Shown here: piece by piece, positions 50,021-63,888 of the stretch
Position numbering within the stretch: position 1 is the stretch's first letter
How the letters are laid out: every line of letters starts with the position of its first letter
DNA from: Ptiloglossa arizonensis
Taxonomy: Eukaryota; Arthropoda; Insecta; Hymenoptera; Colletidae
Length of the DNA: 64,000 nucleotides
Reading direction: 5' to 3'
Assembly (NCBI RefSeq): GCF_051014685.1
Contig: NW_027479051.1
Location: 62,001 to 126,000 of the forward strand
Program-made: the position numbers and the translations under genes
The notes under the pieces: model-generated
What the model saw: only the letters and a program-made list of their open reading frames with translations
The model's database searches: none
Told to the model about the DNA's origin: nothing

Positions 50021-53000
50021 CTGGTTAAGCGTTTGGAGCAGCAGAAGTGCGAAAAATTTGTGGTCTTCTCAACCATTTCTTAGATTCAAACTCCCATATC
50101 TCGCGAACGGATTGACCTAACCCAAAAATTCCTGTTGCATCTGAAAGTAGAAACTCGCCCGATTACAACGGTATGTGTATTTTTTCCCTAGGCCATTCTG
50201 GTTAAGCGTTTGGAGCAGAAGAATTGCGAAAAATTTTTTGCCTTCTCAACCATTTCTTGGCTTCAAACTCCCATATCTCGCGAACCGATTGACCTAACCC
50301 AAAAATTCCTATTGCATCTGAAAGTAGAAACTCGCCCGATTACAGCGGTATGTGTATTTTTTCCCTAGGCAATTCTGGTTAAGCGTTTGGAGCAGCAGAA
50401 GTGCGAAAAATTTGTTGTCTTCTCAACCATTTCTTAGCTTCAAACTCCCATATCTCGCGAACGGATTGACCTAACCCAAAAATTCCTATTGCATCTGAAA
50501 GTCGAATCTCGCCCGATTACAACGTTATATGTATTTTTTCCCTAGGCCATTCTGGTTAAGCGTTTGGAGCAGCAGAAGTGCGAAAAATTTGTTGTCTTCT
50601 CAACCATTTCTTAGCTTCAAACTCCCATATCTCGCGAACGGATTGACCTAACCCAAAAATTCCTGTTGCATCTGAAAGTCGAAACTCGCCCGATTACAAC
50701 GGTATGTGTATTTTTTCCCTAGGCCATTCTGGTTAAGCGTTTGGAGCAGCAGAAGTGCGAAAAATTTGTTGTCTTCTCAACCATTTCTTAGCTTCAAACT
50801 CCCATATCTCGCGAACGGATTGCCTAACCCAAAAATTCCTGTTGCATCTGAAAGTAGAAACTCACCCGATTACAACGGTATGTGTATTTTGTCCCTAGGC
50901 CATTCTTGTTAAGCGTTTGGAGCAGCAGAATTGCGAAAAATTTTTTGCCTTCTCAACTATTTCTTGGCTTCAAACTCCCATATCTCGCGAACGGATTGAC
51001 CTAACCCAAAAATTCCTATTGCATCTGAAAGTAGAAACTCGCCCGATTACAGCGGTATGTGTATTTTTTCCCTAGGCCATTCTGGTTAAGCGTTTGGAGC
51101 AGCAGAATTGCGAAAAATTTTCTGCCTTCTCAACCATTTCTTGGCTTCAAACTCCCATATCTCGCGAACGGATTGACCTAACCCAAAAATTCCTATTGCA
51201 TCTGAAAGTAGAAACTCGCCCGATTACAACGGTATGTGTATTTTTTCCCTAGGCCTTTCTGGTTAAGCGTTTGGAGCAGCAGAATTGCGAAAAATTTTTT
51301 GCCTTCTCAACCATTTCTTGGCTTCAAACTCCCATATCTCGCGAACGGATTGACCTAACCCAAAAATTCCTATTGCATCTGAAAGTAGAAACTCGCCCGA
51401 TTACAACGGTATGTGTATTTTTTCCCTAGGCCATTCTGGTTAAGCGTTTGGAGCAGCAGAATTGCGAAAAATTTTTTGCCTTCTCAACCATTACTTGGCT
51501 TCAAACTCCCATATCTCGCGAACGGATTGACCTAACCCAAAAATGCCTGTTGCGTCTGAAAGTAGAAACTCGCCCGATTACAACGGTATGTGTATTTTTT
51601 CCCTAGGCCATTCTGGTTAAGCGCTTGGAGCAGCAGAGGTGCGAAAAATTTGTTGCCTTCTCAACCATTTCTTTGCTTCAAACTCCCATATCTCGCGAAC
51701 GGATTGACCTAATCCAAAAATTCCTATTGCATCTGAAAGTAGAAACTCGCCCGATTACAACGGTATGTGTATTTTTTCCCTAGGCCATTCTGGTTAAGCG
51801 CTTGGAGCAGCAGAGGTGCGAAAAATTTGTTGCCTTCTCAACCATTTCTTTGCTTCAAACTCCCATATCTCGCGAACGGATTGACCTAACCCAAAAATTC
51901 CTATTGCATCTGAAAGTAGAAACTAGCCCGATTACAACGGTATGTGTATTTTTTCCCTAGGCCACTCTGGTTAAGCGTTTGGAGCAGCAGAATTGCGAAA
52001 AATTTTTTGCCTTCTCAACCATTTCTTGGCTTCAAACTCCCATATCTCGCGAACGGATTGACCTAACCCAAAAATTCCTGTTGCGTCTGAAAGTAGAAAC
52101 TCCCCCGATTACAACGGTATGTGTATTTTTTCCCTAGGCCATTCTGGTTAAGCGTTTGGAGCAAAAGAATTGCGAAAAATTTTTTGCCTTCTCAACCATT
52201 TCTTGGCTTCAAACTCCCATATCTCGCGAACGGATTGACCTAACCCAAAAATTCCTATTGCATCTGAAAGTAGAAACTCGCCCGATTACAGCGGTATGTG
52301 TATTTTTTCCCTAGGCCATTCTGGTTAAGCGTTTGGAGCAGCAGAATTGCGAAAAATTTTTTGCCTTCTCAACCATTTCTTGGCTTCAAACTCCCACATC
52401 TCGCGAACGGATTGACCTAACCCAAAAATTCCTGTTGCGTCTGAAAGTAGAAACTCCCCCGATTACAACGGTATGTGTATTTTTTTCCTAGGCCATTCTG
52501 GTTGAGCGTTTGGAGCAGCAGAAGTGCGAAAAATTTGTTGTCTTCTCAACCATTTCTTAGTTCCAAACTCCCATATCTCGCGAAAGGATAGACCTAACCC
52601 AAAAATTCCTATTGCATCTGAAAGTAGAAACTCGCCCGATTACAACGGTATGTGTATTTTTTCCCTAGGCCAATCTGGTTAAGCGTTTGGAGCAGCAGAA
52701 GTGCGAAAAATTTTTTGCCTTCTCAACCATTTCTTGGCTTCAAACTCCCATATCTCGCGAACGGATTGACCTAACCCAAAAATTCCTGTTGCGTCTAAAA
52801 GTAGAAACTCGCCCGATTACAACGGTATGTGTATTTTTTGCCTATACCATTCTGGTTAAGCGTTTGGAGCAGCAGAAGTGCGAAAAATTTGTTGTCTTCT
52901 CAACCATTTCTTAGCTTCAAACTCCCATATCTCGCGAACGGATTGACCTAACCCAAAAATTCCTATTGCATCTGAAAGTCGAATCTCGCCCGATTACAAC

Positions 53001-55463
53001 GGCATTTGTATTTTTTCCCTAGGCCATTCTGGTTAAGCGTTTGGAGCAGCAGAAGTGCGAAAAATTTGTGGTCTTCTCAACCATTTCTTAGATTCAAACT
53101 CCCATATCTCGCGAACGGATTGACCTAACCCAAAAATTCCTGTTGCATCTGAAAGTAGAAACTCGCCCGATTACAACGGTATGTGTATTTTTTCCCTAGG
53201 CCATTCTCGTTAAGCGTTTGGAGCAGAAGAATTGCGAAAAATTTTTTGCCTTCTCAACCATTTCTTGGCTTCAAACTCCCATATCTCGCGAACGGATTGA
53301 CCTAACCCAAAAATTCCTATTGCATCTGAAAGTAGAAACTCGCCCGATTACAACGGTATGTGTATTTTTTCCCTAGGCCATTCTGGTTAAGCGTTTGGAG
53401 CAGCAGAGTTGCGAAAAATTTGTTGTCTTCTCAACCATTTCTTAGCTTCAAACTGCCATATCTCACGAACGGATTGACCTAACCCAAAAATTCCTATTGC
53501 GTCTGAAAGTAGAAACTCGCCCGATTACAACGGTATGTGTATTTTGTCCCTAGGCCATTCTGGTTAAGCGTTTGGAGCAGCAGAATTGCGAAAAATTTTC
53601 TGCCTTCTCAACCATTTCTTGGCTTCAAACTCCCATATCTCGCGAACGGATTGTCCTAACCCAAAAATTCCTGTTGCGTCTGAAAGTAGAAACTCCCCCG
53701 ATTACAACGGTATGTGTATTTTTTCCCTAGGCCATTCTGGTTAAGCGTTTGGAGCAAAAGAATTGCGAAAAATTTTTTGCCTTCTCAACCATTTCTTGGC
53801 TTCAAACTCCCATATCTCGCGAACGGATTGACCTAACCCAAAAATTCCTATTGCATCTGAAAGTAGAAACTAGCCCGATTACAACGGTATGTGTATTTTT
53901 TCCCTAGGCCACTCTGGTTAAGCGTTTGGAGCAGCAGAATTGCGAAAAATTTTTTGCCTTCTCAACCATTTCTTGGCTTCAAACTCCCATATCTCGCGAA
54001 CGGATTGACCTAACCCAAAAATTCCTGTTGCGTCTGAAAGTAGAAACTCCCCCGATTACAACGGTATGTGTATTTTTTCCCTAGGCCATTCTGGTTAAGC
54101 GTTTGGAGCAAAAGAATTGCGAAAAATTTTTTGCCTTCTCAACCATTTCTTGGCTTCAAACTCCCATATCTCGCGAACGGATTGACCTAACCCAAAAATT
54201 CCTATTGCATCTGAAAGTAGAAACTCGCCCGATTACAGCGGTATGTGTATTTTTTCCCTAGGCCAATCTGGTTAAGCGTTTGGAGCAGCAGAAGTGCGAA
54301 AAATTTTTTGCCTTCTCAACCATTTCTTGGCTTCAAACTCCCATATCTCGCGAACGGATTGACCTAACCCAAAAATTCCTGTTGCGTCTAAAAGTAGAAA
54401 CTCGCCCGATTACAACGGTATGTGTATTTTTTGCCTATACCATTCTGGTTAAGCGTTTGGAGCAGCAGAAGTGCGAAAAATTTGTTGTCTTCTCAACCAT
54501 TTCTTAGCTTCAAACTCCCATATCTCGCGAACGGATTGACCTAACCCAAAAATTCCTGTTGCATCTGAAAGTAGAAACTCGCCCGATTACAACGGTATGT
54601 GTATTTTTTCCCTAGGCCATTCTGGTTAAGCGTTTGGAGCAGAAGAATTGCGAAAAATTTTTTGCCTTCTCAACCATTTCTTGGCTTCAAACTCCCATAT
54701 CTCGCGAACCGATTGACCTAACCCAAAAATTCCTATTGCATCTGAAAGTAGAAACTCGCCGGATTACAGCGGTATGTGTATTTTTCCCCTAGGCAATTCT
54801 GGTTAAGCGTTTGGAGCAGCAGAATTGCGAAAAATTTTTTGCCTTCTCAACCATTTCTTGGCTTCAAACTCCCATATCTCGCGAACGGATTGACCTAACC
54901 CAAAAATTCCTATTGCATCTGAAAGTAGAAACTCTCCCGATTACAACGGTATGTGTATTTTTTCCCTGGACCATTCTGGTTAAGCGTTTGGAGCAGCAGA
55001 AGTGCGAAAAATTTGTTGTCTTCTCAACCATTTCTTAGCTTCAAACTCCCATATCTCGCGAACGGATTGACCTAACCCAAAAATTCCTATTGCATCTGAA
55101 AGTCGAATCTCGCCCGATTACAACGGTATTTGTATTTTTTCCCTAGGCCATTCTGGTTAAGCGTTTGGAGCAGCAGAAGTGCGAAAAATTTGTTGTCTTC
55201 TCAACCATTTCTTAGCTTCAAACTCCCATATCTCGCGAACGGATTGACCTAACCCAAAAATTCCTATTGCATCTGAAAGTAGAAACTCGCCCGATTACAA
55301 CGGTATGTGTATTTTTTCCCCAGGCCAGTCTGGTTAAGCGTTTGGAGCAGCAGAAGTGCGAAAAATTTGTTGTCTTCTCAACCATTTCTTAGTTTCAAAC
55401 TCCCATATCTCGCGAAAGGATAGACCTAACCCAAAAATTCCTATTGCATCTGAAAGTAGAAAC
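49801..55463 (+). repeat. Large HOR block, about 32 monomers (5663 bp), copy 1
   Basis: The block is defined by the recurring TCGCCCCATT monomer at 49801, 55464 and 60950. It carries many private markers: ACGTTATATG (50522), GATTGCCTAAC with a one-base deletion (about 50821), TTTTGTCCC (about 50888), GGCCTTTCTGG (about 51251), two adjacent GCGCTTGGAGCAGCAGAGG monomers (about 51619 and 51796), GAGCAAAAGAATTG (about 52160, 53752 and 54106), CATTCTCGTTAAG (about 53203) and AACTGCCATATCTCACG (about 53451). Internal nested repeats at 2, 9 and 11 monomers show that it was itself built by earlier duplications. Confidence 0.93.
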
Positions 55464-58400
55464 TCGCCCCATTACAACGGTATGTGTATTTTTTGCCTAT
55501 ACCATTCTGGTTAAGCGTTTGGAGCAGCAGAAGTGCGAAAAATTTGTTGTCTTCTCAACCATTTCTTAGCTTCAAACTCCCATATCTCGCGAACGGATTG
55601 ACCTAACCCAAAAATTCCTATTGCATCTGAAATTCGAATCTCGCCCGATTACAACGGTATGTGTATTTTTTCCCTAGGCCATTCTGGTTAAGCGTTTGGA
55701 GCAGAAGAATTGCGAAAAATTTTTTGCCTTCTCAACCATTTCTTGGCTTCAAACTCCCATATCTCGCGAACCGATTGACCTAACCCAAAAATTCCTATTG
55801 CATCTGAAAGTAGAAACTCGCCCGATTACAGCGGTATGTGTATTTTTTCCCTAGGCAATTCTGGTTAAGCGTTTGGAGCAGCAGAAGTGCGAAAAATTTG
55901 TTGTCTTCTCAACCATTTCTTAGCTTCAAACTCCCATATCTCGCGAACGGATTGACCTAACCCAAAAATTCCTATTGCATCTGAAAGTCGAATCTCGCCC
56001 GATTACAACGTTATATGTATTTTTTCCCTAGGCCATTCTGGTTAAGCGTTTGGAGCAGCAGAAGTGCGAAAAATTTGTTGTCTTCTCAACCATTTCTTAG
56101 CTTCAAACTCCCATATCTCGCGAACGGATTGACCTAACCCAAAAATTCCTGTTGCATCTGAAAGTCGAAACTCGCCCGATTACAACGGTATGTGTATTTT
56201 TTCCCTAGGCCATTCTGGTTAAGCGTTTGGAGCAGCAGAAGTGCGAAAAATTTGTTGTCTTCTCAACCATTTCTTAGCTTCAAACTCCCATATCTCGCGA
56301 ACGGATTGCCTAACCCAAAAATTCCTGTTGCATCTGAAAGTAGAAACTCACCCGATTACAACGGTATGTGTATTTTGTCCCTAGGCCATTCTTGTTAAGC
56401 GTTTGGAGCAGCAGAATTGCGAAAAATTTTTTGCCTTCTCAACTATTTCTTGGCTTCAAACTCCCATATCTCGCGAACGGATTGACCTAACCCAAAAATT
56501 CCTATTGCATCTGAAAGTAGAAACTCGCCCGATTACAGCGGTATGTGTATTTTTTCCCTAGGCCATTCTGGTTAAGCGTTTGGAGCAGCAGAATTGCGAA
56601 AAATTTTCTGCCTTCTCAACCATTTCTTGGCTTCAAACTCCCATATCTCGCGAACGGATTGACCTAACCCAAAAATTCCTATTGCATCTGAAAGTAGAAA
56701 CTCGCCCGATTACAACGGTATGTGTATTTTTTCCCTAGGCCTTTCTGGTTAAGCGTTTGGAGCAGCAGAATTGCGAAAAATTTTTTGCCTTCTCAACCAT
56801 TTCTTGGCTTCAAACTCCCATATCTCGCGAACGGATTGACCTAACCCAAAAATTCCTATTGCATCTGAAAGTAGAAACTCGCCCGATTACAACGGTATGT
56901 GTATTTTTTCCCTAGGCCATTCTGGTTAAGCGTTTGGAGCAGCAGAATTGCGAAAAATTTTTTGCCTTCTCAACCATTTCTTGGCTTCAAACTCCCATAT
57001 CTCGCGAACGGATTGACCTAACCCAAAAATGCCTGTTGCGTCTGAAAGTAGAAACTCGCCCGATTACAACGGTATGTGTATTTTTTCCCTAGGCCATTCT
57101 GGTTAAGCGCTTGGAGCAGCAGAGGTGCGAAAAATTTGTTGCCTTCTCAACCATTTCTTTGCTTCAAACTCCCATATCTCGCGAACGGATTGACCTAATC
57201 CAAAAATTCCTATTGCATCTGAAAGTAGAAACTCGCCCGATTACAACGGTATGTGTATTTTTTCCCTAGGCCATTCTGGTTAAGCGCTTGGAGCAGCAGA
57301 GGTGCGAAAAATTTGTTGCCTTCTCAACCATTTCTTTGCTTCAAACTCCCATATCTCGCGAACGGATTGACCTAACCCAAAAATTCCTATTGCATCTGAA
57401 AGTAGAAACTAGCCCGATTACAACGGTATGTGTATTTTTTCCCTAGGCCACTCTGGTTAAGCGTTTGGAGCAGCAGAATTGCGAAAAATTTTTTGCCTTC
57501 TCAACCATTTCTTGGCTTCAAACTCCCATATCTCGCGAACGGATTGACCTAACCCAAAAATTCCTGTTGCGTCTGAAAGTAGAAACTCCCCCGATTACAA
57601 CGGTATGTGTATTTTTTCCCTAGGCCATTCTGGTTAAGCGTTTGGAGCAAAAGAATTGCGAAAAATTTTTTGCCTTCTCAACCATTTCTTGGCTTCAAAC
57701 TCCCATATCTCGCGAACGGATTGACCTAACCCAAAAATTCCTATTGCATCTGAAAGTAGAAACTCGCCCGATTACAGCGGTATGTGTATTTTTTCCCTAG
57801 GCCATTCTGGTTAAGCGTTTGGAGCAGCAGAATTGCGAAAAATTTTTTGCCTTCTCAACCATTTCTTGGCTTCAAACTCCCACATCTCGCGAACGGATTG
57901 ACCTAACCCAAAAATTCCTGTTGCGTCTGAAAGTAGAAACTCCCCCGATTACAACGGTATGTGTATTTTTTTCCTAGGCCATTCTGGTTGAGCGTTTGGA
58001 GCAGCAGAAGTGCGAAAAATTTGTTGTCTTCTCAACCATTTCTTAGTTCCAAACTCCCATATCTCGCGAAAGGATAGACCTAACCCAAAAATTCCTATTG
58101 CATCTGAAAGTAGAAACTCGCCCGATTACAACGGTATGTGTATTTTTTCCCTAGGCCAATCTGGTTAAGCGTTTGGAGCAGCAGAAGTGCGAAAAATTTT
58201 TTGCCTTCTCAACCATTTCTTGGCTTCAAACTCCCATATCTCGCGAACGGATTGACCTAACCCAAAAATTCCTGTTGCGTCTAAAAGTAGAAACTCGCCC
58301 GATTACAACGGTATGTGTATTTTTTGCCTATACCATTCTGGTTAAGCGTTTGGAGCAGCAGAAGTGCGAAAAATTTGTTGTCTTCTCAACCATTTCTTAG

Positions 58401-60949
58401 CTTCAAACTCCCATATCTCGCGAACGGATTGACCTAACCCAAAAATTCCTATTGCATCTGAAAGTCGAATCTCGCCCGATTACAACGGCATTTGTATTTT
58501 TTCCCTAGGCCATTCTGGTTAAGCGTTTGGAGCAGCAGAAGTGCGAAAAATTTGTGGTCTTCTCAACCATTTCTTAGATTCAAACTCCCATATCTCGCGA
58601 ACGGATTGACCTAACCCAAAAATTCCTGTTGCATCTGAAAGTAGAAACTCGCCCGATTACAACGGTATGTGTATTTTTTCCCTAGGCCATTCTCGTTAAG
58701 CGTTTGGAGCAGAAGAATTGCGAAAAATTTTTTGCCTTCTCAACCATTTCTTGGCTTCAAACTCCCATATCTCGCGAACGGATTGACCTAACCCAAAAAT
58801 TCCTATTGCATCTGAAAGTAGAAACTCGCCCGATTACAACGGTATGTGTATTTTTTCCCTAGGCCATTCTGGTTAAGCGTTTGGAGCAGCAGAGTTGCGA
58901 AAAATTTGTTGTCTTCTCAACCATTTCTTAGCTTCAAACTGCCATATCTCACGAACGGATTGACCTAACCCAAAAATTCCTATTGCGTCTGAAAGTAGAA
59001 ACTCGCCCGATTACAACGGTATGTGTATTTTGTCCCTAGGCCATTCTGGTTAAGCGTTTGGAGCAGCAGAATTGCGAAAAATTTTCTGCCTTCTCAACCA
59101 TTTCTTGGCTTCAAACTCCCATATCTCGCGAACGGATTGTCCTAACCCAAAAATTCCTGTTGCGTCTGAAAGTAGAAACTCCCCCGATTACAACGGTATG
59201 TGTATTTTTTCCCTAGGCCATTCTGGTTAAGCGTTTGGAGCAAAAGAATTGCGAAAAATTTTTTGCCTTCTCAACCATTTCTTGGCTTCAAACTCCCATA
59301 TCTCGCGAACGGATTGACCTAACCCAAAAATTCCTATTGCATCTGAAAGTAGAAACTAGCCCGATTACAACGGTATGTGTATTTTTTCCCTAGGCCACTC
59401 TGGTTAAGCGTTTGGAGCAGCAGAATTGCGAAAAATTTTTTGCCTTCTCAACCATTTCTTGGCTTCAAACTCCCATATCTCGCGAACGGATTGACCTAAC
59501 CCAAAAATTCCTGTTGCGTCTGAAAGTAGAAACTCCCCCGATTACAACGGTATGTGTATTTTTTCCCTAGGCCATTCTGGTTAAGCGTTTGGAGCAAAAG
59601 AATTGCGAAAAATTTTTTGCCTTCTCAACCATTTCTTGGCTTCAAACTCCCATATCTCGCGAACGGATTGACCTAACCCAAAAATTCCTATTGCATCTGA
59701 AAGTAGAAACTCGCCCGATTACAGCGGTATGTGTATTTTTTCCCTAGGCCAATCTGGTTAAGCGTTTGGAGCAGCAGAAGTGCGAAAAATTTTTTGCCTT
59801 CTCAACCATTTCTTGGCTTCAAACTCCCATATCTCGCGAACGGATTGACCTAACCCAAAAATTCCTGTTGCGTCTAAAAGTAGAAACTCGCCCGATTACA
59901 ACGGTATGTGTATTTTTTGCCTATACCATTCTGGTTAAGCGTTTGGAGCAGCAGAAGTGCGAAAAATTTGTTGTCTTCTCAACCATTTCTTAGCTTCAAA
60001 CTCCCATATCTCGCGAACGGATTGACCTAACCCAAAAATTCCTGTTGCATCTGAAAGTAGAAACTCGCCCGATTACAACGGTATGTGTATTTTTTCCCTA
60101 GGCCATTCTGGTTAAGCGTTTGGAGCAGAAGAATTGCGAAAAATTTTTTGCCTTCTCAACCATTTCTTGGCTTCAAACTCCCATATCTCGCGAACCGATT
60201 GACCTAACCCAAAAATTCCTATTGCATCTGAAAGTAGAAACTCGCCGGATTACAGCGGTATGTGTATTTTTCCCCTAGGCAATTCTGGTTAAGCGTTTGG
60301 AGCAGCAGAATTGCGAAAAATTTTTTGCCTTCTCAACCATTTCTTGGCTTCAAACTCCCATATCTCGCGAACGGATTGACCTAACCCAAAAATTCCTATT
60401 GCATCTGAAAGTAGAAACTCTCCCGATTACAACGGTATGTGTATTTTTTCCCTGGACCATTCTGGTTAAGCGTTTGGAGCAGCAGAAGTGCGAAAAATTT
60501 GTTGTCTTCTCAACCATTTCTTAGCTTCAAACTCCCATATCTCGCGAACGGATTGACCTAACCCAAAAATTCCTATTGCATCTGAAAGTCGAATCTCGCC
60601 CGATTACAACGGTATTTGTATTTTTTCCCTAGGCCATTCTGGTTAAGCGTTTGGAGCAGCAGAAGTGCGAAAAATTTGTTGTCTTCTCAACCATTTCTTA
60701 GCTTCAAACTCCCATATCTCGCGAACGGATTGACCTAACCCAAAAATTCCTATTGCATCTGAAAGTAGAAACTCGCCCGATTACAACGGTATGTGTATTT
60801 TTTCCCCAGGCCAGTCTGGTTAAGCGTTTGGAGCAGCAGAAGTGCGAAAAATTTGTTGTCTTCTCAACCATTTCTTAGTTTCAAACTCCCATATCTCGCG
60901 AAAGGATAGACCTAACCCAAAAATTCCTATTGCATCTGAAAGTAGAAAC
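55464..60949 (+). repeat. Large HOR block, copy 2 (5486 bp)
   Basis: Near-identical copy of 49801-55463 that lacks one monomer: the unit with TTTGTGGTC and TTAGATTC, present near 50059 and again in copy 3 near 61208, is missing at about 55635-55697. All other markers keep an offset of exactly 5486 bp. In spot checks over more than 5 kb I noticed only isolated differences, such as ATTACTTGG at about 51491 against ATTTCTTGG at about 56977. Because copies 1 and 3 share the extra monomer, its loss in copy 2 is the simplest explanation. Confidence 0.92.
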
Positions 60950-62990
60950 TCGCCCCATTACAACGGTATGTGTATTTTTTGCCTATACCATTCTGGTTAA
61001 GCGTTTGGAGCAGCAGAAGTGCGAAAAATTTGTTGTCTTCTCAACCATTTCTTAGCTTCAAACTCCCATATCTCGCGAACGGATTGACCTAACCCAAAAA
61101 TTCCTATTGCATCTGAAATTCGAATCTCGCCCGATTACAACGGTATGTGTATTTTTTCCCTAGGCCATTCTGGTTAAGCGTTTGGAGCAGCAGAAGTGCG
61201 AAAAATTTGTGGTCTTCTCAACCATTTCTTAGATTCAAACTCCCATATCTCGCGAACGGATTGACCTAACCCAAAAATTCCTGTTGCATCTGAAAGTAGA
61301 AACTCGCCCGATTACAACGGTATGTGTATTTTTTCCCTAGGCCATTCTGGTTAAGCGTTTGGAGCAGAAGAATTGCGAAAAATTTTTTGCCTTCTCAACC
61401 ATTTCTTGGCTTCAAACTCCCATATCTCGCGAACCGATTGACCTAACCCAAAAATTCCTACTGCATCTGAAAGTAGAAACTCGCCCGATTACAGCGGTAT
61501 GTGTATTTTTTCCCTAGGCAATTCTGGTTAAGCGTTTGGAGCAGCAGAAGTGCGAAAAATTTGTTGTCTTCTCAACCATTTCTTAGCTTCAAACTCCCAT
61601 ATCTCGCGAACGGATTGACCTAACCCAAAAATTCCTATTGCATCTGAAAGTCGAATCTCGCCCGATTACAACGTTATATGTATTTTTTCCCTAGGCCATT
61701 CTGGTTAAGCGTTTGGAGCAGCAGAAGTGCGAAAAATTTGTTGTCTTCTCAACCATTTCTTAGCTTCAAACTCCCATATCTCGCGAACGGATTGACCTAA
61801 CCCAAAAATTCCTGTTGCATCTGAAAGTCGAAACTCGCCCGATTACAACGGTATGTGTATTTTTTCCCTAGGCCATTCTGGTTAAGCGTTTGGAGCAGCA
61901 GCATTGCGAAAAATTTGTTGTCTTCTCAACCATTTCTTAGCTTCAAACTCCCATATCTCGCGAACGGATTGCCTAACCCAAAAATTCCTGTTGCATCTGA
62001 AAGTAGAAACTCACCCGATTACAACGGTATGTGTATTTTGTCCCTAGGCCATTCTTGTTAAGCGTTTGGAGCAGCAGAATTGCGAAAAATTTTTTGCCTT
62101 CTCAACTATTTCTTGGCTTCAAACTCCCATATCTCGCGAACGGATTGACCTAACCCAAAAATTCCTATTGCATCTGAAAGTAGAAACTCGCCCGATTACA
62201 GCGGTATGTGTATTTTTTCCCTAGGCCATTCTGGTTAAGCGTTTGGAGCAGCAGAATTGCGAAAAATTTTCTGCCTTCTCAACCATTTCTTGGCTTCAAA
62301 CTCCCATATCTCGCGAACGGATTGACCTAACCCAAAAATTCCTATTGCATCTGAAAGTAGAAACTCGCCCGATTACAACGGTATGTGTATTTTTTCCCTA
62401 GGCCATTCTGGTTAAGCGTTTGGAGCAGCAGAATTGCGAAAAATTTTTTGCCTTCTCAACCATTTCTTGGCTTCAAACTCCCATATCTCGCGAACGGATT
62501 GACCTAACCCAAAAATTCCTATTGCATCTGAAAGTAGAAACTCGCCCGATTACAACGGTATGTGTATTTTTTCCCTAGGCCATTCTGGTTAAGCGTTTGG
62601 AGCAGCAGAATTGCGAAAAATTTTTTGCCTTCTCAACCATTTCTTGGCTTCAAACTCCCATATCTCGCGAACGGATTGACCTAACCCAAAAATGCCTGTT
62701 GCGTCTGAAAGTAGAAACTCGCCCGATTACAACGGTATGTGTATTTTTTCCCTAGGCCATTCTGGTTAAGCGCTTGGAGCAGCAGAGGTGCGAAAAATTT
62801 GTTGCCTTCTCAACCATTTCTTTGCTTCAAACTCCCATATCTCGCGAACGGATTGACCTAACCCAAAAATTCCTATTGCATCTGAAAGTAGAAACTCGCC
62901 CGATTACAACGGTATGTGTATTTTTTCCCTAGGCCACTCTGGTTAAGCGTTTGGAGCAGCAGAATTGCGAAAAATTTTTTGCCTTCTCAA
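60950..62990 (+). repeat. Large HOR block, copy 3 (partial, about 2 kb)
   Basis: Starts like copies 1 and 2 and keeps ACGTTATATG (61671), GATTGCCTAAC (about 61970), CAACTATTTCTTGG (about 62103) and one GCGCTTGGAGCAGCAGAGG monomer (about 62768). The other two copies have two of that monomer in tandem. Private changes are CCTACTGCATC (about 61458), GCAGCAGCATTG (about 61899) and GGCCATTCTGG at about 62400 where the others have GGCCTTTCTGG. The match fades after about 62860-62990, so roughly the last 3 kb of the block is absent. Confidence 0.88.
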
Positions 62991-63142
62991 CCATTTCTTT
63001 GCTTCAAACTCCCATATCTCGCGAACGGATTGACCTAACCCAAAAATTCCTGTTGCATCTGAAAGTAGAAACTCGCCCGATTACAACGGTATGTGTATTT
63101 TTTCCCTAGGCCATTCTGGTTAAGCGTTTGGAGCAGCAGAAT

Positions 63143-63823
63143 TGCGAAAAATTTCCTGCCTTCTCAACCATTTCTTGGCTTCAAACTCCCATATCTCGCG
63201 AACGGATTGTCCTAACCCAAAAATTCCTCTTGCGTCTGAAAGTTGAAACTCCCCCGATTACAACGGTATGTGTATTTTTTTCCTAGGCCATTCTGGTTGA
63301 GCGTTTGGAGCAGCAGAAGTGCGAAAAATTTGTTGTCTTCTCAACCATTTCTTAGTTTCAAACTCCCATATCTCGCGAAAGGATAGACCTAACCCAAAAA
63401 TTCCTATTGCATCTGAAAGTAGAAACTCGCCCGATTACAACGGTATGTGTATTTTTTCCCTAGGCCAATCTGGTTAAGCGTTTGGAGAAGCAGAAGTGCG
63501 AAAAATTTTTTGCCTTCTCAACCATTTCTTGGCTTCAAACTCCCGTATCTCGCGAACGGATTGACCTAACCCAAAAATTCCTGTTGCGTCTGAAAGTAGA
63601 AACTCGCCCCATTACAACGGTATGTGTATTTTTTGCCTATACCATTCTGGTTAAGCGTTTGGAGCAGCAGAAGTGCGAAAAATTTGTTGTCTTCTCAACC
63701 ATTTCTTAGCTTCAAACTCCCATATCTCGCGAACGGATTGACCTAACCCAAAAATTCCTATTGCATCTGAAATTCGAATCTCGCCCGATTACAACGGTAT
63801 GTGTATTTTTTCCCTAGGCCACT
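63143..63823 (+). repeat. Return of the 49340-50020 block
   Basis: Copy of the sequence that precedes the large HOR block, reappearing after its third, truncated copy. Near 63822 it departs from its partner (GGCCACTCTGG here, GGCCATTCTGG near 50020). Confidence 0.84.
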
Positions 63824-63888
63824 CTGGTTAAGCGTTTGGAGCAGCAGAATTGCGAAAAATTTTTTGCCTTCTCAACCATTTCTTTGCT

